In this document: positions 9,166-22,199 of the stretch, in pieces
Layout: every line of letters begins with the position of its first letter
Numbering within the stretch: position 1 is the first letter of the stretch
NCBI RefSeq assembly: GCF_037893015.1
Contig: NC_133666.1
Location: 4,338,239 to 4,402,238, forward strand
Reading direction: 5' to 3'
Origin: Macrotis lagotis
Lineage: Eukaryota > Chordata > Mammalia > Peramelemorphia > Peramelidae
Length of the DNA: 64,000 nt
Notes under the pieces: model-generated
What the model was told of the DNA's origin: nothing
The model's input: the letters and a program-made list of their open reading frames with translations, nothing else
Databases searched by the model: none
Position numbers and translations under genes: made by a program

Positions 9166-10825
9166 GGTACTTGTCAGCCTTATACTGTTGTTTGATGAAA
9201 TCTGAGATGTGTAAATTGAAGGACTTCTCTATTCCAACTGTACATATGGGTTATTTGTGTCTGATCTCTGGTAGAGCCTTCAGAACTCATTTTAGTCTTA
9301 TATACAAATGGATACGTTTGTGTCCTGACATGTCATTTTGGTCCCACTTTGAGCCAGCAGCGTCTTGTTTTTATTTTTCCAAAATACTCAATAGTCGTGT
9401 TTATCAAAACCTAAAGTTTATGGAATTCAAGAACACAGAGGACAATCTTAGTCTGGAATATTTGGGCTTGAAGGAAATTTCAGAACATAGAATTCAGAAT
9501 GTCAGAACTAGGAGCTCACTTAGAATAGGCATTTTCTGAGTTGTGTGGAATTTCCAAATCAAGGTGAGATAGATACTAGAATTTGTTATGACAGCATTGG
9601 GAAGGATTGTAGTAGATAGACTGTGAGAGATGTCTAGATCCTAAGAAGAGAAATTTCCAGAGTCAGTGGGATCCTCAACTGAGAAGGTCAGGACTGGTAG
9701 GATCCATAGAGCAGAGAATGGCAGTAGGAAGAGAAAAAGGGGCATTAAAACCAGGAGAGTCTTTATAACACAGAATGTCAGAAGGGCCTTGAAGGCAGAC
9801 AAAGTCAGAACTGGGGTTTCTGGGAAGTGGTAAATAGTCAGTTCTGACAAACCAAACAATGTGGCTAGGAATGAAGCTGCTTGGGTATGTGCTCAGTGGA
9901 CCAAAGTATAGGCAAGAAGCCACTGTAACCTTTTGAAATAGTTTATTTAATCATATCAATATATTTTATGTCAGACACGATAATGGTACATAAATGAAAA
10001 TGGAGTTCTTTCAATACCTAGATAATGTTGCAAAGTGCCAAGACAATACCTCCTTTTCCATAAAGTGATAAGGAAAAAAAACTTGTAATATCCTGAAATC
10101 TCTTCCTCACTGGGCCAGGTCTTGATATTCCCCTAAATGATCATGATTGTTGAGTATTTTGTGGAATAGAGTAGATGTGAAGTTGTTTGAAGTAAAAAAG
10201 TACTTGAGTTGTAATTTGAGGTTATTATACTGACAAGGCAGAAGAGAAGTGTATTGAAAGCAAACAGAATTGAAAAATCGATAAAAGAATAAAAGGAACA
10301 TCATAAATCTGAGGAAGCTATGCCCTTCAAAGCTCACACTTCTGGTCTTAAAACATGGTATCTGGGGCAGTATATTGGAAGTGGCAGGGAATATTGAAGA
10401 AGTACATTCCTTGTTATAAGAGAAGTCATCTATGCAGGCTAACAGAATGTTAGCTTAACAGAATGTTAGGATATGAATTATGAATGTAAGAATGTGGATA
10501 GGACAGAGATGGTGGGATATCAGATCTGAGAGAACACAAATGACCCAGAATTATGAGCTTAAAGAAAACATTGGACGGCACCTGAACTGGAGGATGCCTT
10601 AGAAGCTCTGTAGGAAAGTTAGTAGACATTGTAGATCTTAGAAAGTGGGATAAACTCAGAACCTGAATGTGATACTCAACTGAAGAAGTGAGATTTTCGC
10701 ATGCTGAATTTGATGCCTGAAAGGAATCATGGCTAAAAGAATGAGACAGGTAGATGACCATACAAAAAGGGAAGTCAAAGGAAAGAGAGAATTTAGTACA
10801 AAAATGATCAGATTGTGGAGGGTTC
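9166..10825. other. Non-coding stretch with low-order repeats
   Basis: No gene seen. Repeated words such as CAGAATGTCAGAA, AACATAGAATTCAGAATG and ACAGAATGTTAG recur at 9480-9830 and 10440-10500, typical of degenerate marsupial repeats. Confidence 0.5.
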
Positions 10826-10920
10826 GGGGCAGATAGGGGCCACAGTGCATAGAGCTCCAGCCCTGGAAACAGTAGGATCTGAGTTCAAATTTGGCCTCAT
10901 ACACTTAATAATTGACTAAC
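10826..10920 (+). mobile_element. Marsupial tRNA-type SINE, truncated
   Basis: Matches the SINE head: CACAGTGCATAGAGCTCCAGCCCTGG, then a GAGTTCAAAT B-box-like site and CACTTAATAATTG. The tail is missing. Confidence 0.75.
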
Positions 10921-11554
10921 GGGGTTTAGATTCGTAAATTCTATGGTTTTAACCATGTCATCTTGATTTCCCACACTGAACCAGTCTTAGGCTGCACAGA
11001 AGTCATCCTGAAGAAATTTTCCCACACTGTAGTAATGTGACAAAATTGTGATATTGAGTTCACAGTCTTTTCCTTGTTCTTAAGAGACTCAGTTTTTACT
11101 TTCTCAATTACTGAGTCATTCACGGGAGAAAGTAGAGTGGTAAGGTCAAAAGTCCTCCAGAAGCACCAGAATCCAATTTTTCCCTTCGCTTAAGGGATTT
11201 CGTAGCATATCTAGGCCAAGGCTGCCCAAAATCCAGCCACACACAGCCCGCAGTGTGATTTTATGCGACGCAGTATGGGTTTGGTAAATGCTTTAGTGAG
11301 TGAAACTGAGCTACTGTAGAACTCTCATTAAAGTGTCGAATCAAAATATGTTGTCCATTGCTTCAATAAAGGAAGGTTGTTTACAAGTAAGGTCAGAGAG
11401 CCCTGCTCTGGTCTCACTTTCTGCTGAAGAGAAGAATCTTTCCCAGTTCAAAGGAGAGAGTTATTTTAAAAAAATTCTTAGTGATGTGTACAAGCAATCT
11501 TAGGTCTATGCCTAGAAATGCCTAACATGCTAATATTACTACAGAGAGTGCGTC

Positions 11555-11830
11555 TTCAAAAGGGCTGGACACATTGTTAGAATGCCAGGCGTAGGCTTGC
11601 CAGCAACTTTTCTATGGAGAGCCCACACAAGGCAAGCGTTCACAAGAGGCTCAGAAGAAGCGATGCTGGAACACCCTGAAGGTCCCTCTGAGGAACTTTA
11701 GAATTGATTGTGCAGCATGGGAGACACTGGCGCAGACCGCACAGCATGGCATGCCCTCATCAGCGAGGGGGACTGTGCTCTAAGAGCAAGGCAGAATGGA
11801 CATAGCTCAAAGGAAACGTGTCGTCCATAA
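11555..11830 (+). mobile_element. Possible non-L1 LINE 3' coding remnant
   Basis: Fragments read RKRCWNTLK, FRIDCAAWETLAQ and related words, like the extreme C-terminus of RTE/CR1-type LINE ORF2. Short and degraded; the family is uncertain. Just upstream, 11205-11290 (GCTGCCCAAAATCCAGCC) resembles a hAT-type end. Confidence 0.35.
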
Positions 11831-12788
11831 CTTAGAGTAAGCAGAGAGGTGTTCCTGTGGACTGTTTGTGTCCAAACAGGGCAGAGTATTCTGAGCTCCT
11901 ATTGTTCTGATCAGCCACAGCCTGACGCAGTGTCATTTGTTTCAAATGTACTGATGTTATTTGGAGTGTCTTCGATAAGTGAGGACAAGAACCAAACAGA
12001 CAACTCTATGCAACTAAGAAAACCCACCCTGCACCCCTACCCCTGAGTTGAAAAGGAATATTAGAAGATATTTCAGCATTTAAAATTCAAAGAATTATTT
12101 AGGGATTTACACTAAAGTTGACACATTTCGGTTACAAATATAGTCTATCATTAGGTTCCACTGCAATAATTTTCTTCTATCCAGCAAAAGGTTTCCCAGT
12201 CCTTCTTAACTCTCCTTATCATTCAATCTCAGTGTGATCAGGGTAGAAATGATCTGGAAGAGCCTCTTCTAAAACCTTGTTTCCCACTGAAATTCTGAGC
12301 ACAGGGTCAGTGGAAGTAAGTCCAGGCTTCCTGAGCTTCTGAATTTTGTCATTTATTACAGTTTGGAGTGAGAACTGTTTTAATGGCTTTACATAAATAG
12401 GATTATGTAAGTTTTCATTTTAAAACAAATGAACATGTCCTGCCATGCAGACAACTTGGAAGAGGCTACTTACAAATGTGTGGCCCAGCTACAATCTTCT
12501 GCTCCTTTCTAAGTTCCCTAAACTTGCTTTATTGTTCTCACAACACTCTTCTTGGGAAGAGTTAGGGGAATAGTGGGTGTTGGGAATTGAGGCCAGGACT
12601 CTAATTCCTCGCTTGGAGCAGTGGTGTGTTCACAGCATCCTTAATAAAGTGTCCTTGAGTGTGGTCATGCAGGCACTGGTTGTTTGGGTTTGGTTCTGCC
12701 TATGAGGAATCATTATTTAGACTTGCGAAAGCATGGGTGGAAATGAAACAAAAATTTATTGAAAAAATTATAAGACATAGGAAGGACT

Positions 12789-12789
<1 letters not shown>
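11831..12789. other. No gene seen
   Basis: Unique-looking AT-balanced sequence without a supported gene or recognised repeat. Confidence 0.4.

Positions 12790-12846
<57 letters not shown>
12790..12846. repeat. (GA)n microsatellite
   Basis: About 28 perfect GA units. Confidence 0.98.
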
Positions 12847-12849
<3 letters not shown>

Positions 12850-12850
<1 letters not shown>

Positions 12851-15800
12851 AACAGATTAGCAGTGTTGACTGGTCCACAGTTGAGAAGTCTGTTTCCCTG
12901 AGCTGGGATCCAACTCAGGGTTTTCTATATTGCTTCTCCTAGTACAGCAAGAATTAGGTAAAGCCTAAGGAGATCAGGATACAAACTTTACATTAAACAA
13001 TGAATTAGTGATATATCAAGAATGGGGGAGGTTTCCACCCAAGCATCCTTCAAGTGTATAACTCTTTGTGTTACAGTCACAATTCTCTACTTCTAGTCAT
13101 TTTACATGTCAAGAGGAAAGTCTTAGTCAATTTAGTTTTCCACCCAAGTTCTACATTCACAGTTCTCTTCATCTTTCCCCTACATCAGTCAGAGGTGAGC
13201 TGGGGTCCTTCTTCCTCTGGCTGGTGCAAGGTCAGTGAGGAGAGAAGGAAAGTCATCCATAGCTGTCTATGAAACTCTCCCACAGTCATTACCTGGGAGG
13301 GGACCAGGTGCCTGGCCTTGCAGGAAGGGTCTCCTTGGCTCCTGTGGGAGATTCACTGCCTAACCTGTTGGTCTCCTAAGGAGAAAGACGAGCGAAAGGT
13401 CAGAGATGCAGGTCCAGGGGCAAAGGTACCCCTGCCTGGATGGGTCAATCCCTCTTCCAGGTGTGAAGCCTGAAACGGTTAAAACATAAGATCTAAGGTT
13501 TTCCATGATCAGGCCTTGTAGTTTAGCTACAATTACTGACACCCAATTCACCCTTGATGTACAGGGAGGGGAGAAGAGCAGGATTGATCTCATGTGCATA
13601 TTTAAAACAGTTTGAGTATTTAAAAAGACCACTGAACACCCTTGACTGGTCCTGGCCAGATTCTCAAGACTGTACTTGATTCACATTGCCTCTTTAGGAA
13701 CTAGCCATGGCTGAATGGAAACAGCATAATGCTTGGGGTTCGGGGAGGAGTGGCTCCCTCCTCGGGCAACCTGGAAAATTTGGTTTTATTCCAGAAAATA
13801 TTGGCAAGAAGTCTTCTTTGTTCTGTAGCTATATGAGATCTAATTAGACCTTAGCCTAATTGGAGTCTCACCCACGGAGAGGATGCTCTGCCCATGACCT
13901 TCCGGATGGGGACTCTAGAGGCTGTACCTCAGGACTCCCCAGCGTCTATTGATTCAGGTGTTGAAGCTGCCCCAAATGGGTGTTGTTTTCTCTTCATATT
14001 TAATATATTTATCTTAATATTTCTCTTACCTTTTATGTTTATGCAGGCTTTGCTCTTCTTTTTATTATATTATATCTATTTATTATATTAGGACTTATTG
14101 GTTACTTTTGCTGTGAAACTGATTTATTACTACCTGTTTTATAATCACTTTATCCAATATACTTTTTAATTTTGTTGGTGTGAATGTGTCATGTTGTAGG
14201 AGCAAATTGAACCCAAAACGTATTAATCAAACGTGCCTTCAAAGGAAAATATTGATCTTTTATTTCCATGAGTCCCCAGTAGTGATTGGGAGATCTTCAC
14301 ATCGGGCATTAGTTGTGCCCTTTTTGTACTCTGACCATGTGCAGGTTTGCATTAAGGTCTGCCTGAGGAAGACCCTGAGACTGTCTCTGGAAACCTCTTA
14401 TTAGTATTCTGGCTTCAGTCCCTGTTCCTGACCTGGGGGCACTAAGAATTTACTGAAATGGGAGAGTAGGTGGCAGGAGGGTGTGATGGGGAAACTTTTA
14501 CTTTTATCCTTCTGGCTTCCCACTCCCCAAAAAGAAATAGAGTTGAGAAGTCCCTGAGAAACAGGAATATGCTCAGCCATGAGGTGAGGTCAGCTCCATG
14601 CACCTGCAGAGCAGTGCCAGCCAGAATGATGAGCCCAGGGCAAGCTAGGTGGTGATGGGGATAGAGCACCAGACCTTGAGTCTGCGCAAGCCGCATTACC
14701 CTATTTTCTTACAAACACCCCCTCCAAATGATGAAGAGTCCAGGCTGGGGGGCTTTTATAAAACCACCTTCCCATATTCTCCCTGTTCTGTGTAGATGAT
14801 GGATCTCTCCTGTGTTGGGTGGAATTGTCTCAGACTGCTGTGTAAAGGGGATTCCGTCCCCTCATGGTGTTGTCCTCTGTGTCTCTGCAGTCTGTCATCT
14901 CTGGACTGGGCCCAGCCTCTGACAGAAGGTCAGTGGAGGAGAGATCAAACCTCAGGCCACAGGACAACGGGCTCTGTGCCATGGTCTGCAGTCCCCATGA
15001 TGTGAGTCTCAATGCAGCTTGACCTCGGATTGTTCTCAGGTCCCACTAACATCAGGATCCTAATGTGACTCTTAACATACAGGACATGTATTCCAGCCAA
15101 AATCTTCACTGAAATCCTCGAACCACCCCACGTACATTGAACAGATTTTGAGGGCGCCTTTCCCTGTGCAGGGCTCCCGAGATCTCTGCAATCTCCATGA
15201 TCTCTATTTCAATGCAGAATCTGTGGAACCCTAGAATTTCATTTGCCTCCTTTCTATCAGGAGAGCACAGAAGGAGCCCATCTTCCTGGACCCCTCCCCG
15301 CTTGATTGACTTCTAAGGGACTAACCTGAGCAGACTTTTCCCATTCCTTTCACTGTTCAGGGCTCCCTGCATCTAGGTGTGGCTTGTTGCTCTTTGTAGC
15401 TCTGTCATTTATAGAGTGCATCCATCCCCTGGCAAGGAAAGGACCAAAGACAACACAGATTGGACTCCCCTGCAGTCTTGATCGCCTCTTTGAGTATCCT
15501 GCCATCCCCACCCTCTCTCTCCTTCCAAGCAGGGAGTGGGGGAGCAGTTGAAAAGAGAAAAGGAGGCCAGCTCATAGAAGAGGGCTTGGGCCATTCTTGG
15601 TTCCCCTCACTCCTTGTCCTGACATGTTCCCTTTTGTCCACTTCCCTTGGCTGGTCTTTGCTCTGGGGCTTATATGCACCAGTCTTCTGGAGGGGAAGAG
15701 TCTTCAGGTGACTGAGAAGACCTCAGGCCATGAGGACCCGGGGGTCAGTTCCAGGCAGGAGGCATCAAACGCCCATTATATCAGGTCAAATAAAATCGTT

Positions 15801-15960
15801 CAGAGATTGGTTACAATTTCACAGATTTGCTGAGCTTATTTTATAATATAAAACATCTAACTTATCCATATTCACCAGTCTGGTACATAAATTTTACAAA
15901 GAAGTTGGTACATTTGCAATACGGAGCTGCTGGGTTGGTCAGGGGCATCTTGGGAAGTTT
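12850..15960. other. No gene recognised
   Basis: Mixed-composition sequence. Short open frames have no family resemblance. 15600-15800 has a TATA-like TTATATGCACC and AATAAA (15789-15794), which would fit an old LTR, but I cannot delimit one. Confidence 0.35.
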
Positions 15961-16479
15961 GTAGTGTTAAATTCGAAATGTCATTGTTTTAAATCTTATG
16001 TTTCCATTCTCTGAATTTTTGTGAGAAGTGTCTTTCAGGGATTCTTTAAGGATTTCTGCTATGGGTCTGTGTAACTCATTGAAAAAAAGTATTAACTTAC
16101 TCAAATAGAACTGGGGGGGGGGGTGAGCAGAGATTCAACCCTCCACATCTCTACAAAAAGGCTAATTTGAACTTTAGTAAAGAGTCCCATGATATCTGTG
16201 CTTAATCCTATGGTTGATTTATTTTCTTTCAATAAAGATGCATTTTGGGTGATTTTTAACTAAATCTTCTATTAAATTTTGTCCATATACTGACATTGGC
16301 AGAAAGGTCTGGGGCTGGCACCCTACAGAACAAGAGTGCACATATAGTTAATACAAATAAACTCTTGCTACAAGTGAGTTACTTCTTTGCTTTCTCCCCT
16401 ACCATTCTCAACCAATATACTTAAATTTCAGTGACATACAGTATTGCTTTAGGTAGAACTCTCAAAGGGGATGGCAAGA

Positions 16480-17940
16480 TGTGGATTTCCAAAACTGCCA
16501 TAGGCAGTGGAGGGTGGCTTGCTTCCTCCCATCATTTAAAGTCAAAAGAATGAAAAAGTAGAAGAAAATACAAAAAATATGAGCAGAAAAGCAACTGACG
16601 GAGAAATAGAGATGGAGAAGAGTTCATTTAAGAGTTATTGATCTACCGAAAACCCACCTAAGAATTATTTTGAGAAATTATTCAAGAAAAGGACCCTGAT
16701 AGCTTAGACCCAGAGCATCAAAATAAAAGTAGAAAGGATCCAACAATCACCTTCTGAAAGAAATACAGAAATTGGAAACTCCCAGTAATATTTTAAGCAA
16801 ATTCCTGAGTTCTCAGGTGAAGGAAAAAAAACATTTCAAGCAGCCACAAGAAAACAATTCCAATATCATGGAGCCAAAGACACATAAAAGTTAGAGGCTT
16901 CTGTGGTAAAGGAGCAGAGAGGCTGTATATGATATTTGGGAAGTCAAAGAGCTAGAATTGTGATGAAAAATAAACTATGCAGCAAAGCTAAGTAGCATTA
17001 AATTCCAAATGTCACTGATTTAGAAATTATGTTTCCATTCTGTGAATTGTTATGAGAAGTCTCTTTCCCTCATGCACAGGGGGAAGTGGACATTTCAAGA
17101 AATACAGAAATTTTAGGTATTCCTGAACAGAAGTCTCCAGAGAAGCCTAAAGAAGGCTAAATTGTTTAAATAGCAACATGTAAAGATGATGCATGTAACT
17201 CATAAGATCTTCATTATGATAAAGGGTAGTTTGAAGGATTCTACATAGACAGAGAATGGATTATCATGCAATGATCTCTGGATGAGACAGAAGTTTAACA
17301 ATGAAAGGGAAATGGGGAGGAGTCAGTGGGCAATGTTGGAAGCTCACTCTTATCACAATTGATGAAAGAGGGAAGAAACAACATATAGACAGGCTCAGTT
17401 GTGGATTAAAATCTAGCTGACTCAGAAGGGAAGTGATAGCAGAAGGGAAGGAGAGCAAAGCACAGGGATGATAAGGAGAAGGGAAGATAAAGGGAGGCCA
17501 TGGATACAACAAAATAGGCCCTTGAAGAGGGACAGGCTAAAAAAAATGAGAAGAAGAAACAGAAGAAAAGAGGATGGAGGGAAATAACCACTAATGATCA
17601 TTACTGAAAATTTGAAAGGGGTTGACTTACCCATAATCCAAAAGCAGATAGACAAGAAACCAGAATCCAACAATATGTTGTTTACAAGAAACAGTATTGA
17701 CAGGGAAAGACCAACATACAGAATTAAGATGAGGGTTGAAGTAGAATCTCTTTGGTTTCTGCTGAAGTAAAAACAACTGAAATACAAAGCATGATCTCAG
17801 ACGAAGCAAAATTAGACCTAATTAAATTAGACGATCAAGGAAAATAAAAGTTGAATGAAAGCTACCATAGTGAATAAATGAATATCAGAAAATTAATAGC
17901 TAGTTTCTATGATAAATACCTTCTCTTTCAAAGTTATCTT
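16480..17940 (+). mobile_element. L1 remnant (ORF1 C-terminus to ORF2 endonuclease)
   Basis: Degraded words KKTIPIS..., KINYAAKLS (ORF1 end) and further right the endonuclease-region words ESNNMLFTRN, ISDEAKLDLIKLD. The order and spacing match a marsupial L1 in plus orientation. A SINE has inserted at 17945 and the L1 3' end follows it. Confidence 0.65.
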
Positions 17941-17944
17941 ATAG

Positions 17945-18105
17945 GGCCGCTAGGTGGTGCAGTGGTCAGAGCACCGGCCCTGGAATCAGAAGCACTTGAG
18001 TTCAAATCCGGCCTTAGACAATTGATTTAAATCACCTACCTGCGTGGCCATGGGCAAGCCACTTAACCCCCTTGCCTGACCAAAAAAAAAAAACAAAAAA
18101 AAACC
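17945..18105 (+). mobile_element. Marsupial tRNA-derived SINE
   Basis: Full-length copy: GGGCCGCTAGGTGGTGCAG head, B box GAGTTCAAATCCGG, GGGCAAGCCACTTAACCCC body, A-rich tail. Inserted within an L1 remnant. Confidence 0.92.
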
Positions 18106-18575
18106 AAAGCTAAAATTTTAAAAACTATCTTATAGTCATATAAAAGAGTATAAATAATGAATATTTAGAGAAAAGTAAAGGAAAGAAACTGTGATATACC
18201 AGCTGACATTATCAGAAATGACAACTGATAGAAGAGATGAGGACAAAGAAGTCCTCTAATGAATTATTGGTGGTCTGCTGCTCCCACCTATTTGAAGAGC
18301 CATTTGGAATGTGTGTATCTCAAAGAGATCAAAGGTAAAGGAAAAGATTTACGTGTAAAAAAATATTGATGGAAGTCGAGGGGAAGCTATTTCTTATACT
18401 TTGTGTTTCTTCCTTAAGGATATGATTTCTCTCTCATCACACTCAATTTGGATCAATGTATACTTTGTAAACAATGTAAAGTCTTACAAATTGCCTTCTG
18501 TGGGGAGTGGGGGGAGAGAAGTAAGATTAGCGGGAAATTGCAAAATTCAAAATGAATAAAATCTTTAATGAAAAA
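18106..18575 (+). mobile_element. L1 3' end
   Basis: Carries the marsupial L1 3' UTR signature: TTCTTCCTTAAGGATATGATTTC, ACTCAATTTGGATCAATG, TTGCCTTCTGTGGGG and a terminal AATAAAATCTTTAA. The same tail occurs near 46000 and (inverted) at 57505. Confidence 0.85.
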
Positions 18576-18784
18576 CAAAATATAATAAATAGAAGTTGGG
18601 ATGTAATAATTCAATAATACTAATTCACACTTAGATCTGGGTTTTTTTTTCATAAAAGCAACTTTTTGAAATGGACCCATTGAGTTATTAACCATGTTTC
18701 AAATAGATACATATCATTGCTTTCAGAATTCTTTAAAATGATCAGAACATCTTAGGGGATTTTAAATTTCCTTTCTTCTTGGGA

Positions 18785-18928
18785 TTTTTTTTCAAGGCAA
18801 CATGGCTATGTGACTTGCCGAAGGTGACACAGCTAGGTTATTATTAAGAGTCTGAGACTGGATTTGAGCTAAGGTCCTCCTGACTCCAGGGCTGGTGCTC
18901 TATCCACTGTGCCACCTAGGTGCCCCAG
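18785..18928 (-). mobile_element. Marsupial tRNA-derived SINE
   Basis: Reverse-oriented copy ending GCTCTATCCACTGTGCCACCTAGG, with GACTTGCC..AGGTGACACAGCTAGG body. Confidence 0.92.
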
Positions 18929-18996
18929 ACATCAAATTTTCACCCTATGTCATTAATTCCATTGTAATTAAACAGTATTTAGAACGATCAAGTTTT

Positions 18997-18998
<2 letters not shown>

Positions 18999-19041
<43 letters not shown>

Positions 19042-19083
19042 GAACGATCAAGTTTTCAAGTCAATATATATATATATATATAT
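18999..19083. repeat. Two (TA)n tracts separated by a duplicated flank
   Basis: TA arrays at 18999-19038 and 19063-19083. The word TTTAGAACGATCAAGTTTTCAA precedes each, so array and flank were duplicated together. Confidence 0.9.
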
Positions 19084-19089
19084 ACATGA

Positions 19090-19731
19090 ATTATTAGGTT
19101 TCACAAAACAATATTTCCATTATTATACGGTACATTATTTAGTTATATCAGGAGCCCTGGAGGTGGTCCTGATATTTTCCCTTTCATTATCCCTACAAAA
19201 TAATCAGCTATTAATTTCTGGTTTCAATACTATTACGGTAACTTCAAATAGTTCATGTTTTTTCACAACAGACAGCCAAAAGTCAGAGAACCCATAAAAT
19301 TCCTAAGAATGTCACCGACCAGCAAGTTATCTTACTAGGAGCTACATAATATGAGTTGGCAGATTTAATTTTCAGAGACCCTGATTGGGTGTTATCTCTT
19401 CCTGGCCTCTTAAAGCATCTTGAGGGCGGGATCACTCTTCCTGTCTAATGTCTTTCTGAGTTACAATTAAAGCAGGGAAAGATATTCTGAGACAAAATCA
19501 CCCTTATTTCCAAAGACTTGAATTTATAAACACAAAGTAATGAAACAATAAGCTCCTCAGTCCAGTGTACAAGTTACAAATAGCTACATATTTCCCTTTC
19601 ATAAGCCCAAGAGAATACTTAGTCTCCTTAATTACAATAGGTGTCAATCAATATTAGGTTAACAACAAACAAATTAGCTCATAGGTGAGAACCTATCACA
19701 AAGGTATTCCCTCACAAAGCTTCCAAATCAG

Positions 19732-19770
<39 letters not shown>

Positions 19771-20187
19771 AACACAAACCTACACAGAAACACACAAAGA
19801 CACACAAACAAACACACAAACATACACAGAAACACATATGAAAAGCAATGCAAACCACATCAGGTGCCGAGCTTTTGTCAAGCCTGGAACAGCCAGGAAC
19901 AGCTAATCTGTTGATCCTGCTGAGATTTTTTAAGGAGCTCTTCAAATTCAATAAAGAGATGAACAAAAGCACAGCATTGTGTCCTTTGGTCTGGCTGCCA
20001 GTAATGTAGAGAACAGTGAATTTGCAGAAACAGAATCTATTAAATAGGTGGAGCTTCCCTCTCTTGAGATTCTGCGTCCCTTGGACACTGTTGACTGTAT
20101 CTGGTCTCCTCTTGACCCTGTTCTTTGTACCTTATCCTCCATTTCCATCTACACCTGACCTTGGCCTGTACACTGGCAGGCAGGAAA
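19090..20187. other. Non-coding stretch with CA-rich array
   Basis: No gene seen. 19732-19836 is a degenerate CA-rich array. The rest resembles internal or flanking sequence of the LTR that follows but cannot be assigned. Confidence 0.4.
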
Positions 20188-20584
20188 TGATGTGTTAAAA
20201 TTGGAAACTGAGTACCTTGAGACAGGAAGGACTAGTACACACCTTGCCAATGGAGGTTACCTGCTCCAAGGTGAAACACCATACCGCAAACACCACCCTC
20301 TGTCCGGTCTACAATGGAGGGGTATTTAAAGGAAAGTGGCATCCCTTCATTCTCTTGCTTCTTCCCACCTCCCATCTAAAAGGAGGCTTTTCTCTGGCTC
20401 TTCCTTAAACCATGTGGCCTGGTTGACCCAAGCCTCATGGCTGCCTGCCCTTTCCATACATGTGGCTTTTCCTTTAAACTCCTCTTAACTTTCCTCTCAC
20501 TTTCTTCTGTGTTGTAACTTCTTTTAATAAATCTCTACTTTCTTTTACACCTGCATTCCTGGGTCAAAAGTGTGATTCTTCACA
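20188..20584 (+). mobile_element. LTR-like sequence, plus orientation
   Basis: About 400 bp starting TGATGTG and ending CTTCACA, with a TATA-like GTATTTAAAGG (~20320) and AATAAA at 20526-20531 in the order expected for U3-R-U5. A related sequence occurs inverted at 21930-22190. No partner LTR in the same orientation was seen, so it may be a solo LTR fossil. Confidence 0.6.
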
Positions 20585-20599
20585 GGCAGATAATCAAAC

Positions 20600-20888
20600 C
20601 GAAGAGACAACACGACCAAAGTCTGGTTTGTTCTAAAAAGCTTCCTATAGATTCTCATCTTGAACTAGATTTACTAACCTGATTCAAAGGAGGATCTTCT
20701 TTGCAAATTCAGATTGAGATCAAAAGGAATTAAAATTCCCTAGTAAGAAGGGAGACTCACACCCTACACTCAGTTATTGATTATTTAATTTTAAATGTCT
20801 TTTTTTGAAACAATTATATCCCAAACCCCAAATAAAAGGAATAAACATTTAACTCACTTTTAACAATCAGGAACCATTTCAAATATGA

Positions 20889-20942
<54 letters not shown>

Positions 20943-21174
20943 AACACAGAGGAGTTTAGACACATAGACAACCATAGACACTACTTCTTTGAACAGATTG
21001 CACTTTGATCCAATTATGCTGTCAGACTTGAAGTGGCCAGTTCACTTAACTCTTCAGTTTAGAGATCTGTTCTCCGCTCTCCAGGCCAATGAAGAGATGT
21101 GAAAAGAGTCAAAGGAACAAAACTACACAGAGCTCTCTAATTTGAAATATATTTTTAAACACACACACACACAG

Positions 21175-21207
<33 letters not shown>

Positions 21208-21682
21208 TATATCTGGGATAAAAATCTCTTAAGAAAATTTTCAGAGATGGATTCTGAACAAAAGGAAGGTTTTTTGTGATTTTCTTGATTAAAAAATGAA
21301 CTCACAATATTACATCAAGGGTGAGATTTTGAGCTACACCTAAAGGACTATCAAGGGAGCTTATGTGGCCTAAGGCAAAGTACCACTCCTGGCACCTTCC
21401 CCATAACTCACTGGCTGAGTTTTTCAGGGTGGCACTCTGCTGTGAAAATATTATCCAGCAGCAAAGAAAAGAGTGAAAAGTTTTCACAAAATATTCCTTT
21501 GTTGCCAAGTTTTCAAGATTTAGAGATTGAAGACAGAAGATTTCAGACCACTGAAAAGGCAAAGGAATTTGCAGCAACCAGGGATCTTCAAACTGCTCAG
21601 CATTTTATTATGGAAAAATGTTGCAAGGAACAGAGGGTACAAGTATTAAGAAGAGTAGTGAGTGCCCTGTGGACAGACCAGG
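20600..21682. other. Non-coding stretch with CA arrays
   Basis: CA microsatellites lie at 20892-20949 and 21160-21206. A plus frame from 21442 is open only because it runs into the GA array. No gene supported. Confidence 0.5.
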
Positions 21683-21709
21683 TGGAGAGAGAGAAAGAGA
21701 GAGAGAGAC

Positions 21710-21750
<41 letters not shown>

Positions 21751-21915
21751 CAGAGACAGAGATAAAGAAAGAGATGTAGAGACACAGACACAGAAACAAA
21801 GAGACACAGAGACACAGACAGAGAGAGATTGAGAGACAGAGAACGAGAGATAGAGACACAAAGACAGAGAGACACAGAGAGATGGAGAGACAGATAGAGA
21901 GAGAGACAGAGAATG
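21683..21915. repeat. (GA)n / CAGA low-complexity array
   Basis: About 230 bp of GAGA, GACAGA and related words. Long open frames here on both strands are repeat artefacts. Confidence 0.95.
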
Positions 21916-21929
21916 ACAGGAAGCTAAGG

Positions 21930-22190
21930 GGGTTGGCTTAACCAAACTACTCTGTGAGACCCACAGTGCTCCATTTGGATTAAGGAAGAGCCAGAGACAG
22001 TCCTTTCCTTCGGGGTGGGAGGCTGGAAGAAGGGAACAGGTCGAAGCGGCTTCTTAGTATATACCCTTCTGGGGTAGTCTGGATAGAGGGTGGCACTTGG
22101 GGAGTGGTCTTGCAACTTGAAGCCTGGTATCCCCCCAATGGCAAGCCATGTACCGGTCCTTGATCTTCCAGTTCCACATGTCATTTCCTG
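21930..22190 (-). mobile_element. LTR-like sequence, minus orientation
   Basis: Reverse complement is alignable to 20188-20420: shared words include CAGGAAATGA, CTTGCCA, a GGGTATATA TATA-like box and CTCTGGCTCTTCCTTAA. Same family as the plus-oriented copy, truncated. Confidence 0.55.
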
Positions 22191-22199
22191 TCATACCGG

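Noticed and set aside
15600-15850. LTR or promoter with TATA-like and AATAAA words
   Set aside because: No boundaries, partner or target duplication could be found.
17945-18105. tRNA-like head with A and B boxes
   Set aside because: Part of a SINE repeated throughout the window, not a tRNA gene.
21442-21945. Open frames through the GA array on both strands
   Set aside because: Repeat-encoded ER/SL peptides with no gene context.
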